Origin: Blasia pusilla | Lineage: Eukaryota; Marchantiophyta; Marchantiopsida; Blasiales | DNA length: 64,000 bases | Assembly (NCBI GenBank): GCA_050084515.1 | Contig: CM114275.1 | Span: 6,882,001-6,946,000, forward strand | Direction: 5' to 3' | Translations under genes and position numbers: made by a program | The notes under the pieces: model-generated | Told to the model about the DNA's origin: nothing | Seen by the model: the letters and a program-made list of their open reading frames with translations, nothing else | The model's database searches: none | In this document: positions 12,513 to 29,350 of the stretch, piece by piece | How positions within the stretch are numbered: the stretch's first letter is position 1 | Layout of the letters: each line of letters starts with the position of its first letter

Positions 12513-12665
12513 GCGTTTAGGCCCGCACCCGTTGCGTTGCGTGGCGTGCCTTGCGGACCACGCAACGGGTGCGGATCCATCAACGCGGGTCTAGGTGGCG
12601 GGCTTGGCGCGATCTTGGGGCGGGCTCGAGTGTGGGCCGGGCATGTTTGTTTCCATGCAACCTTG
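12513..12665. mobile_element. GC-rich hAT-like element end with a 15-bp hairpin
   Basis: A GC-rich block rich in GGGC and GCCCG ends at 12665 in CCATGCAACCTTG. Read on the other strand the end begins CAAGGTTGCATGGAAAC, which resembles a hAT terminal repeat. It contains a perfect 15-bp inverted repeat (12523-12537 with 12560-12574) around CGCAACGGGTG. The same words occur near 27143, and related ends at 26452, 58483 and 62408. It interrupts the LINE relic. The assignment to hAT is an inference from the terminus and composition. Confidence 0.6.
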
Positions 12666-15325
12666 AATATGATGTTGTTGATATAAGAAGGGGTTTTAAT
12701 ATAATGGGTGGGGGTGTTGGGGTAACAGAGAGGTTTAAAGAACCTATATATAGTGAAGTCCTGGAACATGTCTCGTATTGTTTTCTACTATTACTATTAT
12801 CTAGATAAATATTAATTTAATTGCCATCAAGTACCAAGAACATACATTGATTTTTCCACAATGAGACTTAATAATATGCCCAACCTCATGGAAGAAAATC
12901 TGTATCCCCAATAGAAGCTCAATTCATATATGCTAAGAGTCTTGGCCTACGCTTTGATCATTGGGACAACTCCACTACACTCATTTTAAACTTTGGTTAA
13001 GTGATTTCTAATTGCTCATGCAACTTATGCTTATTTACAATGTTCAAAAAAATTGTAAGCAAAGGTATATTTATATTTTGAGACTTTATACATATGTTTA
13101 CACTTCTTGAAATGAACTTACCTAGTCAAACTTGGTTGTTTATTTCTTAAGCAGCTATACATTTTCTCAAACCTGATTCAGGTATATTCAATTTGCTGAG
13201 ATAAATTATGTTATTGAACTTCTTTATGCATGATGTTTTCTCTACTTTTACTTCTTTTTTTTAGATTATGTTGCTCCATTTATTGGATTTCTCAATCTTT
13301 TGTTCTCTTTTTCGTTGGTTGCACACATTGCTGATAACGCTTACAATATCTAATCACGTCTCACTCAAGTTTAGTCGTGACACTCATTGATGATCTGTTA
13401 TTCTCATCAATCTATGACTGGATGAGTTTATAGTTTGTTTGTACTAATTAAATAGCTATTTCATTTTTGCCACACTAAACATTGGTAAACTCACCTCTCC
13501 TACCGTTGTGGTCGCTTATTTCAGTCAATATTAAAGTATGTAGCATGACTTGGCTTGTTACTAGGTTGTCTATATGTTTTCCTCCATGAATTTTATCTTG
13601 CACAGCGAAAAGGAGTAGCTACGAGTGCTTTTTGCATTAATCATATTGTGGAGTAGTGACCGAGGCATAGAGGAAGAAGGTGTTGATATGTGCTCGAAGA
13701 AAAACACCTTGATGACATTACAACATATATGCTAAATGAGGATAGTGTCCTTGTTTACTTGTATGAGACAACATTAGCTAACATGGAGGCTGTGCGTGAC
13801 TAGTACAATGACTCACAAAATAAGCTAGAGATTGTTAACATGTTGTTGTGCACAATCGGTGAAGATGAAAAGTTTAACAACGATCTCATCATACACTTTG
13901 AGTTCTCTCTCAAAAAACTGAGGCTCGATGTCAGTGCATTTGTTGACTACATAATTTAGAAGTACGACAAGGATACTCAAACATAGGAAAAAGTGAGCCA
14001 ATTGATGGTATCCTTCCGTGGTGCTTTAACTCTCATTGAAGTTTTGTAATCCACACAGCTAAAGCTTCCATAATTCATTTTTAATGAAGTGTTTCCTAGT
14101 TGTGTTTAAATGATTATCCTTGCTTTGCCGATGATCAATTGCACATGCATATTCCTGGGGGAGACATTATTTTGCAAGCTTACAATTTTGAGGAGTGTGA
14201 ACATAAGCTACACATTTCATAGTTATTTTAAAAGTTACCTTACATATCGTTTATAGCTTTATATCTAAAGATGGTAAGCTATTAACCTGGTTAAGTCCTT
14301 AAAATGCATCTTTGCAAACACATACTATGATTATTTGTTTGTTCTCCAACAATGTAGTAAATATGTAAAGTGATGAACGGGAAATAAAAAATTGTTTGAA
14401 AAACTAGTGTAAAAGGAAGAAATTAGTGATGTTACCCATAACATTTTCTTGTTGCCAATATCAAACAAAAAGTGTTTGCAAATAAGAAAACAGCATAAAT
14501 GTCATAAATTCTCTCTCTCACCAGTGTATATCCGTCCATGGTGATTTCTAAACATTTCCACCATACGTCCACAACTGGCCCTCACAATCGATACACACAC
14601 CCGTTGGCGACTTAGGCCTAGTTCACACGTTCACTGCGCGATGTGGATGGTTCCCTGCAGCTGATGAGCAAATTTTGCAAGATACTGGCACCGGATCCTG
14701 TCGATAGCGGGGCTGCATACTTATAGGACAGCCCATAGACCTTCCTAATCCCTTATAACGCTGCAGCCAGGCTTGCAGCGTTTACGCAGCAGCATAGTAA
14801 ACAGGAAAGAAAGGGTGGACAGTTTCGAATTCAACCTTAAACGCATTCAACCAAGCCATGAACAGGGATGGTCCATTTACGCCAAAAACAGAACATTCGG
14901 GAACAATCAAGTGATTATAACAACTGACATCAAAACTGTGCAAGATCTTTATTGAGACACATAGGATGAGTAGTTCGCATTACGGATCCAAGCTCTCTGG
15001 AGCTCTCCTCTGGATCTTCAGGGATGCGTGTAGAAGCGCTTCGAAGAAAACTGCGGGAATGATGAACTCATGCAAACGATGGAGCTGAGATCTTCCGACT
15101 GCTCCAAACGCTCCGCAGAGAGGAGGATACTTCTTGGACAAACCAGTCCTAGCTCCGTTATTAATGAGAGCATGTCGTCGTTTCTTTGAATTGAACCATG
15201 CTCTGACGTACGGCATTCACGATGAGGACATTCTTGTCAATCCACCCTTTCAGCACCGATATATCCAGCAGAAGATCTATATACTGAGTTTTGGATCTTT
15301 ATTGGTAGTTCCTACACCTTAACTT
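12666..15325. other. AT-rich stretch, then 3' flank of the GH1 gene
   Basis: Between 12666 and about 14500 the DNA is AT-rich with no intact gene. A plus-strand text from 13783 to about 14040 reads as a protein-like sequence broken by three stops and may be a coding relic, but I do not recognise it. From about 14950 to 15325 lies the presumed 3' untranslated region of the minus-strand GH1 gene. No poly(A) signal was assigned. Confidence 0.45.
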
Positions 15326-20572
<5,247 letters not shown>

Positions 20573-23500
20573 ATCTCTGCGTTGACGTATTCTTCTGTAG
20601 ATTCTGAAATTACTTTCGAATCCACGCGATTCAAAAGCAACGTCTTCAGCACTGTCGGATGACCTCCACCGCTGCTAGCAGTTATTGTCGAGAAAATTCG
20701 GCAAGGATTCTGAACTATTTGAACATACTTGAATGGTGTGGACGACCAGGAAAAATGCGAATTTTCCAGTCTATACTCCTTCGAAAGGCAAACTTCTAAT
20801 CGCTTTATGAGATGGAAAGCAGAGACAAGGCTCTCAGATACTGTCCGTGGGCTCTGGGTACAGAGGACGTCGTACGATGATAGTTGGTGGCAATTGGGAT
20901 CTGATATTTCTAAGAAATACAATACAATATCGTATATATCACTGAAATGGGACTTGATTCCGGAGAGTGACCGCGACTGCACGCGTAAAGTCTTTGAGTC
21001 CAGTGATGCAACTACACGTTTGTTCGAAAACTTGACGTAATTCGAACTAGTTAAGATTTAAAGAGATTTAATACACACAGATTCGATGAAGAAATTTCTT
21101 TTGGACAAAGAGAGAGTACCAACTGCTTTTGGGAAATCGGGCAGCAAGAAAATGTTTCTTCACTCGGCATGGTTAATCCTTAATCATACTCACCAGTGCT
21201 GATACACTAGAGCTTTCAGCATTGTCAATCAGCTACCGTATCCGTAGGTAGAGATCACGTCTGTAACGGTTACCACTTTAAACATTTCGAAATGTACAAT
21301 GGTACTTACATAGCAACTGGTACTACGATACTCCGCTTTAACCTGGTGCAAATTGTACTTCTAAATCAGTGGAAACCCGGTGGCCCTCGCCTGCACGTAC
21401 CATGAATATGTTCATCATGTAAAGCATCCCGCTATCCTTTAGGGGAAATCCCAAGGGGTATTGTAGGCATCTTAAGAAATTCCACCAGCGAGAATTGACA
21501 ACTCCACAGGCTACGTACTAGCGTGAACGTGCGGACTTTGTCTACTAGGACTACGGTTACTGACCCGTCCACCTACGCGCCTACAGTACGTCTCCATGAA
21601 CGGTTTTGATAGGTAATCTGCTACAGACACATCTGATGTATCAGTTAACAACGATGCATCATCTTTCCGAGAGAAAGTTCAAAGAAACAAACCTAATCCT
21701 GGAATGAAACAAGCTTCCGGACGTCGTTCTCCTCACAGTAACCGAAGCTCTTCAGCAAGTGCAAATACAATTGATCGATGTCTCCGTGACTTAGTCTGTT
21801 TTTCTCTGCAATGATCACTTGCGTTCACCATTTCTTAGGTATCCCCAGACGAGTTTCCTCCAAACTGACAAAGACACGCCTGCCAAAGACAAAGATATCC
21901 TGAATGAACGAACTAGACGACACAAGGGCGTGTTGGAGAAACCTGTACACCGCTTGAGACGTGATTGCCTCGTGAGCGTTAAGAGAATTTCATGTCATGT
22001 GAGGACGGTTTGATCGGCACCAACAATCCTGGGATAGCGTTCAATAGGTCCCTCATATTGTTAATATTGTTTATGATTAGCTAGTAGGGAGTGCCCTTTT
22101 TTCTTTGCCCCCATTGGGTGTTGTCTTCGGATGGCCTTGTGCTTCCGGTGAGTCCCCATCTCCTCTTATTCCGGTGGTAATTCTCTGATTTTCTCCGGAA
22201 TGAGCTCTTAGGCGAACACATGTACATCATATGTGTAGGCACGCCGACACGTATGGAAAAGACATTTCATGAATTTTCTTCTTTCCGGCTCGAAAGCAAA
22301 TCTGACTTCAAGGGCAGGAGCCGCGCACATGAAAGCAGCGTTCATTGTAGTCAGACACTACGACATTGCGAACCAAGCAAGGCGAAGGAACCGAGCTGAA
22401 ATCGAGGGATTCGGTCAAAATCTGTATGTGGACAAGACGCCACAGGGATGTAGTTGTTGGACATCATCGTGTGGCGGTATTGTGTATGCACGCGCATCAC
22501 ACCAGAAACGAGACGAAAATGCTTCTCAAAGGAACTAAAGCTAGGAAAAGACTTCAATTTTCCAAGCTTCTACGTGTCGAGACGAGATGAGTAGTAAATT
22601 CTTGAACTCTGCTCGTTGAGCATATGGTAGGTCTTAACATGAAAACACACTGTCAGGGAATGGTACCAGTAGTCCAAACTTCCAAGCATCCGAGCTCACT
22701 GATACGGACATGCGGATTGTCATATCGCTCATGGCACGACTAAAATGCTGTTCAATGTCCGTGGGCCTCGCTTGCCAACCAAAACATAGTTACGGTTGAA
22801 AGACTAGCACATCTAAGCAAACGGCCTTTCCATCCTCAGGCTTCCCGATCCATCGAAAGAACATTTGGTGCTCACCAAAAGAACGTTTGGAGCTGCGTGG
22901 ATTCATGAGATTTCTGCCTGCCGATGTTTCCCACCTATTCTCACGTTGTTTCCTCTGACACCGTCCAGAAGGGACTAGCGTTACAAACCGTACCATGGAT
23001 TCTCTGTCCCTGCACGGTTCTGAGCGGATATCTGTTCACCTGCAGAGTTCTGAGCGGATAAACTCTATCAAGTTATGCATTTGACCTTCCAAATCTGATC
23101 CATCAAGCGACTCCAAATCACTCCTTGACCCTCCAATACGCCTTGCGGAGAATTGCAGACGTTTCGTTATGAGTGGCTTCTGTCAAACCTTGCGTATCAG
23201 TGGACGCCGTATATGGCACATGAAATCCATCACTTACGCAGGCATCCTAAGCACTAATCGACTTGCTTGTAGCATTGACATTCTCATCGCGGCGTTTGGG
23301 ACCACTCACACAGTGACCTCAGAACCGCGTTCACATACTCACGCACCGCTGCCTGTCTCGAAACTTTCTCAAAGAAAACCTACGCGTAGGCGTCCACGTA
23401 TGTTCCGCTCGCCGCATGCTCCGTCGATCCTCGTCTGCCACGCTGCTGCCATACAATTGAAAGAAAAAGTAAATTAGTAAATGAACGCCTTCGTCAGAAA

Positions 23501-23575
23501 GATTGCTTTATTCCATAGGAGCGCATGAGAAACTCGTGAGCTGAACTGCTCCGGATTCGTTAGCAAAGCGCTCGT
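20573..23575. other. GH1 upstream region and unassigned DNA
   Basis: The promoter and 5' flank of the minus-strand GH1 gene must lie above 20572, but no TATA box was fixed with confidence. Open frames between 20600 and 23500 overlap on both strands without domain features. The base composition is more balanced than the AT-rich DNA that starts at about 24270. Confidence 0.45.
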
Positions 23576-23639
23576 ATGTACAGAGAGAGGCACTACTCCT
23601 TGCGGGATTCCCTCATTCGTGCCGATCTCTACATGACAC

Positions 23640-23990
23640 GTGAGGCTGAGGTGGTTGTGGCGGACGTGGTAGTCACAGATCCTACGCGGGAGGCGGTGAA
23701 AGCCCAAGTGGTGGCCCAAGGGCGAATGCTACAAGGAGCGGCGGCGGCGAAGAAGTCGACTACACGAGGACACATCTTCATCCCCTCGGCCATAGAGATG
23801 TATGGGGCTATGGGGGGGAGAGGTTCGACTTCGAACGGATGCGCCCATCATCTCCACTCGAGAAATGGGTTGTCCTTAGCTCTGCGATTCTGTCAGACAG
23901 GCGCTGGTCTCCATAAACAGCGTGCCAGGCTAATGGGATTTTGCGGCGGGCTCTGTGGGAGACGCCGGCGCTAGAGGCCCACTAGTAGTA
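23640..23990 (+). pseudogene. Possible retroelement C-terminal domain fragment
   Basis: The frame gives VVVADVVVTDPTREAV, a spaced Lys-Lys-Ser, then FIPSAIEMYGAMGG. After a frame slip near 23820 the text continues as RFDFER. This resembles a domain with an Asp-Val-Val-Val-Thr-Asp-Pro core, a lysine and an Ile-Glu-Thr-Tyr-Gly-like segment, which I have seen after reverse transcriptases in some plant and algal retroelements. It could be a restriction-like endonuclease fold. No reverse transcriptase is seen upstream. The call is by pattern memory only. Confidence 0.35.
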
Positions 23991-24273
23991 GTCATAGCTC
24001 TCTTGTTGTTCTTGATATTGTCTCTGTTGGTGAGTCGTTAGGGGGAATGCCCCTTCTTCCTTTTCTGGTCGTGTTGTGGCCTTCAGGTTTTGACTCTTTG
24101 AGTCCCCCTCTTTTGTACTTCCGATGGGTTTTCCATCACTCGTTTTTATCGAAGTGCATCTTTCTCTGAGTATGTGGATCATTCTATGAAAAGACTGATG
24201 CCTTCACGCTTGTGTGCCTTCTCTCCCAAAACAAAATTCTCTCCCGTCTTCCGGAATTTATATGTGATGGTAA

Positions 24274-24337
24274 TAAGCACGGATGAGATATGAATTAAGC
24301 ACGGATGAGATATGAATTAAGCACGGACCAGATATGG
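24274..24337 (+). repeat. 22-bp tandem repeat, three units
   Basis: Three units of TAAGCACGGATGAGATATGA plus two bases lie head to tail. The first two are identical and the third has two changes in its second half. Confidence 0.9.
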
Positions 24338-25689
24338 ATAAATAAGACAAAATGAATTGTTGTTTAGCCCCGTTAGAAACGAGTAGGATTGGAATGAAAT
24401 ATATATTAATAATTATCTAATATTATAATGGGTGATTATAAATATTAATAAAAATAAATAATTATTAAAAATAATCAAAATTCTGGAATTTTATCTCATT
24501 CATATTTGATAGAAAAAATAATTTAAAATTCAATGGAGGAATAGAATTTATTTAAATTTTATGAAAAGATAAAATTATTAAGTGTATTGGGATATCATTT
24601 AAATTTGAATGGAAGATTGTGATTACTCTTCTAAGATTTTAGAAGATAGGAATCATATTTAAGATTTGAAATAAATACTATGATAATTTTTTTTATTAAT
24701 CGTATTAATTCACATATGATATTTTGGGAAAAAAATGAATTTTAATGGATAAGGAAAATGATTTCGTTAATTGAAATTAGCTAAGATTTTGGTTAGTGAA
24801 TGTTATTTTGGTGTGAAGAGTGGAAGGGAAAGAATAGTTATTGTTTGAGCTTTTACAGAGGATTGAAATTATTTAGGGGAGATGTGTGTTATTTAAAGGT
24901 GAAATTTTCTTACTCTTTTAAGATTTAAAAAAGTGGAAATTACACTTAAATTTTAATATTAAATAAAATTTGAAAATTTAAACATCGTTTTTAAAAACTA
25001 TTATTGACACTTGTTTTTTAAGGCCCTATTGACATGTGGTAGTTGGACAAGAAAAAAAAATTCACATGCTATGGGCAAGAAGGAAAAAGTTTGAATCTGT
25101 GTGCAGCATCACTAATCCCCTCACTAACAAAAACTCTTCAAATACTCTTTTTTTCTGTGCATCGCAGGCATACCTTACTAGTGTACAGAGTGGACAAGGA
25201 ATGAAGGATTTATTCATGCCCTAGAAAAAAGTGGCTGTGGTTTGATTTTTGAACGTAGAATTAACACCAAACGTAAAGTCAAAGTTGGTAGATGGTAACA
25301 TCAATAGACACAACATTATGAGCCTAATATGCACAAAATAGTGAAAAGGAGCTTCAAAATTTAATTATTAAAATGATGGAAGTTTTACAATTTTCCCCAA
25401 TAATATACGACAAATCTTTGAATACCCTTACAAGATCACATGATTGTTTAGTCCAAAATTCGATGGATCATTTCCTTCTCTTATTCTTTGGCAAGTATCA
25501 ACTATACTCACTTAAAATTATAACTATAGTAGTGTAAATAAATAAATTTTTTTAACTAAAAAAATCAAATTTCTATCCTTGTATTCATGTCAATATAACA
25601 CTTCTTGATGTATACAATATTTTTGATATAAATATCAACATTTTTTAATTTATTTTTTGTTATAGCCATCATCATTGATTCATCAAGTT
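24338..25689. other. Strongly AT-rich non-coding stretch
   Basis: No gene or RNA is supported. The DNA consists largely of A/T runs. The composition changes sharply from the GH1 side. The short frame at 25036-25224 has no features. Confidence 0.55.
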
Positions 25690-26130
25690 GACCATCATAC
25701 GAATCAAATTTCTAGAACCTACTCTCGCTAACACAACTTATAATTTCCCATGAGAAAATACAAGATTGGCAAGTAAATATAAACTCCCCCTAATCTTTGA
25801 CTTTCCGGCTTATTAATTGTCATAGCAAAGGCACAACGAATAGGAAATTGAAATTATTGTAAATCAAAAGATAAAATAAGATCGGATGCAATAAAAAAAT
25901 ACGTGGAAGAAACCCACGCAATGAAATAATTTTTTCCAGCCATAATTATTGCATTTATAACACGTACAAATCCAAAAATCACCAAGAGAGTTTCGTTTGC
26001 TTGTCCCTTTACTCCATTCATATCCAGTAATCGCATGATGGGAACTTCAATCTTCAAAGTGAAATAATATGGAGGTAGTCTTGATGGCAAACCTATGTTC
26101 AAGAATTCTATTGTATATATAGCCTTCATC
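25690..26130 (-). pseudogene. Helitron helicase, C-terminal fragment
   Basis: The frame begins in EFLNIGLPSRLPPYYFTLKI and PIMRLLDMN, which match the domain 2B-like end of Helitron helicases (LPPHKLxLKxGAPIMLLRN in family terms). It runs on through text equivalent to the RIPL and KSQGQT motifs in other frames down to 25690. Walker A and B motifs lie outside. Several frame changes make it non-functional. Confidence 0.85.
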
Positions 26131-26275
26131 CCATCATCAGAAACCGAACCAGCAATTAAAAAAGTGTGGCCTTGAAAAAAGAGAGGAAATCATTAGAATC
26201 AAAAGGATAACAAAAAATAATTCCACTAAAATTGATCATCTTATACTATGGATGTATGATATTTAAGAAAATGGC

Positions 26276-27257
26276 TAGGCCCACACAAGGACCATAGGGC
26301 ATCCGGGTCGATGCGGGCTGTCGAGCTCAGGTTCACGTTATGGGCGAGTCAGGCTCGGGTATGGGCCATGAGTAGACAGGCCCGCACAGACATGTCCATC
26401 CTAGGGACAAACATAAGTTTACAGACACGGACTTTACCTATGTGCAACCTTGACAATAGTAAGGTCATTACCATGATGAACAACATGAAGAAGTTATTGA
26501 AAGTCACCACCTCATATAAATATCCCCAAAGGGCATATCTTCTAGTGAAGGATCCACCAAACCCATAATAATTGGAAAATACACTCAGTTAACAGCCTCA
26601 AAAGTGTGATGGTGGATCATAGGGGTTTTTTCCCATACAATTAACATGGTCTTTTGTATAAGGCGTACTATATGACTATTGACCAATAAGTGAGAAAACA
26701 CACAACAAATGAATAAGTAAGAAAATGTCAATTGATCATACATGTATTCAAGTAAAGGAAAAATAACCAAAAACATAGTATTAAGCATAGATGCAAGTTG
26801 CTAGCAAAGTCTTGAACCTAAACTTATGTGCAAGTAGACGATCCATTAACTTGAATTGGGATCTAGAATCAAGAATGAGTTTTACGACCTCCATCCAGTA
26901 ATAAAGCAGAAATCTCCGAAGCAAGATTGCACCCAGACAAAGTCTGTGTCCGCGGACATGTCCATGCGGGCCCGGGTACCCAAGGTCCGCATCCGAGCCC
27001 GCACTCGTTTCCTGGCCCGTAGCCTAAGTCGGATGAACGCTCGCCGGCACGAGGTCCGCCTGGTGGGCTAGGGCGGGCTCGGTACGGGCGGGCCTCGAGC
27101 CCGCCTCATGCCCCCAGCCCGCACCACGACCAGGCTGCAGGCCACGCAACGGGTGTGGGCTCTAGGCAGGCTCTAGACGAATTCGGGTGCAGGCCGGGCA
27201 TGTTCTTTGACATGTTAGGACTTGTTAGGAGCAAGGTTGCATTTCCATGCAACCTTG
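26276..27257. mobile_element. Two GC-rich hAT-like ends inside the Helitron relic
   Basis: Block one (26276-26452) and block two (26935-27257) are both GC-rich and both end in TGCAACCTTG in the same orientation. Both carry GGACATGTCCAT or close forms near the end. Block two finishes with a perfect 15-bp hairpin at 27228-27261 (GGAGCAAGGTTGCAT, a four-base loop TTCC, then its complement). The two same-strand ends suggest tandem or nested insertions rather than one element with inverted ends. Confidence 0.55.
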
Positions 27258-27489
27258 CTCCAAAGATGCAACAAATAGAGTTATATGCCTTTGCTTCGCT
27301 CTCTAGCAAGGAGATGATTGTAAGGACATGTTTTTCTAGTTCCACTAGGACCATTGTTAATGAAGAATAAGTTTGCCTAAGAAAACCATAATTAGAAACA
27401 AGAAATTGAAAATTAAGCAAACTTAATGTGAGAATGCAGCAAGAACATATACAACATGAATGAAATGCACTTAAAAAAGATGGCGCATT

Positions 27490-27730
27490 ATTTAACACCT
27501 CCTCAAAAAGAATACAGACAACATCCCAAATAGCTTGTTATCCATCATTCAAAGAGGTCTCTCCTCGTTGATCATGTTCACACAGCATATCAAAATTGTA
27601 GTACAAATCTTCTTCCTCTAAGGGCAAAGTCAATATACTGCGAGCAAAACAAAAGGCATGTAGAGGCATGTTGGGAAAATCCACTTTACTTTACCATGAT
27701 CTTGAAGATGGTAATGGATCTCTATTTATG
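27490..27730 (-). pseudogene. Helitron inter-domain fragment
   Basis: The minus strand gives NMPLHAFCFARSILTLPLEE, followed by LYYNFDMLCEHDQ. This resembles the segment before the helicase in plant Helitron proteins. It is short and was placed mainly by its position between the Rep-side text and the helicase end. Confidence 0.5.
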
Positions 27731-28249
27731 GAAGATTAATAATTTCGACGTCCAAGATAAGGTGAGGAATTCTAATTCTCTGTAGTAAATTACAAATTAA
27801 AGAATTAAAGATGGAAAAATAAATATGAATAGATTAAATGTAAAAAATAATGAAACCAATAAGATAATTATTTAACATTAAACATGAATATTACCTCACG
27901 CCTTTGATGTAAAAGGCCTTCTATTAGTAGAACTAAAAAACATTCCCACACCCTTCTAGATAATTATGGGATATTGTACTAACCATATCCCATAATTATG
28001 AGTAACCAGTACGAAATACTATTGCCTCTTCAATGCAACCAAAAACTTTCCGGTTGTCTTCTAACAGTCCCATTTGAATATTTGTTTCCTTAAATATAGG
28101 ATAAACACCTCCATCAATAATTCTCAAATCTTGGTATGATGGCTCTCCTCTAATATGATGGAGAAGTAATCATAACCAATATTGACACTATATTGTTTTA
28201 CAAAGAAATGAAATAGTAAGAAAACCAAAAATAGAAATCATTTTATTAC

Positions 28250-29350
28250 ATCAACTTATTAATTATCTTCGTAAAAATATAATCTTAAAGAATAATAAAA
28301 AAATCACTTAGGTTTGACATACACAAGCGTCTAATAGGATGTCCATATCCTTTTCTCCCATATTCCCGCCAAAGCCATCTCTTCTTATTCCAAAAGCAAT
28401 GAGAAGGGAACTCCAAATATAGATGTTGTCTTGTCGTAGGATCAAAAATATTAGTTGCAAATCATTGGGTGAGAGTACTTTCCTTACTCCACTCTAAAAG
28501 ATTACCCAATGAATCTCGCTCATGAAAATATACCATCTTGCTATTTGGAAAATGAACAATTAATCTTACAATACTTGGTTGCTCAACGTGTAGACTAAAT
28601 TTCAAGGTTCGCCAACATCCTTCCATTATCACATCTACATAAATATAGATGTATGAAAATGTTAGTAGTTGAGGAAAATATTGAAAAATGTATATAGCTA
28701 AAAGTATGAAATAAAAAAATCAAATAAAGGGCAACAAGATTATCGCTTATAAATAGGAGATCCGTCCTTATTCTCCACTTTCATAGATTCAAAACGTATT
28801 AGCTAGCCCTTCGAACATTTTTTGTCATTTTGTCTATATACAACGCATTTGGATGAAGTACTCCACATCGTCTATGCATCATATAATTTCTCACAATTGA
28901 GTAAGGTTTTAGATGAGTAGTCCAATCAGGAATCTCAACATATATAATGTCATCAAATTAAGAGGTTGTCTTTGCCTTATCCTCTAAGGCAAGAATAATC
29001 AAGACATGCACAAGTGATAGACCTCTTTTTCTAAACTTCACTACATGAATGTATAATATATCCCACCACTTGATCTAAAATATGCTTATCCACTGCAAAC
29101 TTCAACAACTCTTTTTTTTGCTGGAAAACACGTACAACCAAGTCCAGACGATCTGAGGTAGTTTGACCTAGAAGAAGAGTTAAGGTAATCTATGGCCATT
29201 TAGGATTGCAATTCATAGTTAAAAACTAGTCAGGATTTCCAAAATATCTCACGATTTTCACTGCATCATAATACAAAAGAAATTCAAATGTTGCTTCTAA
29301 ACATGAATATGCAATTTTTGGAATCAGAGAACATAAGAACCTCACCATTG
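28250..29350 (-). pseudogene. Helitron Rep-domain region
   Basis: The minus strand gives KFRKRGLSLVHVLIILALED (near 29030-28970), the Helitron Rep phrase normally read as EFQKRGLPHAHIL. It is followed by RNYMMHRRCGVLHPN (near 28890-28845), the cysteine-bearing segment after it. From 28600 to 28320 comes VRLIVHFPNSKMVYFHER and then LEFPSHCFWNKKRWLWRE, equivalent to the post-Rep block ending in EFPxHYVWNK in plant Helitrons. The second His of the Rep HUH pair appears as LVHV, so one catalytic His is replaced. Stops and shifts are frequent. Confidence 0.88.

Larger units (their letters stand above)
25690..29350 (-). mobile_element. Helitron relic (Rep and helicase), split by an insertion
   Basis: Minus-strand frames in order from 29350 down give a Rep segment, a post-Rep segment and the C-terminal part of the Pif1-type helicase. 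Many stops and shifts break them. A GC-rich element occupies 26276-27257 between the inter-domain text near 27720-27500 and the helicase end at 26130-25690. The tail is similar to the second Helitron at 52920-53218. Ends (5' TC and 3' hairpin with CTRR) were not found. Confidence 0.88.
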
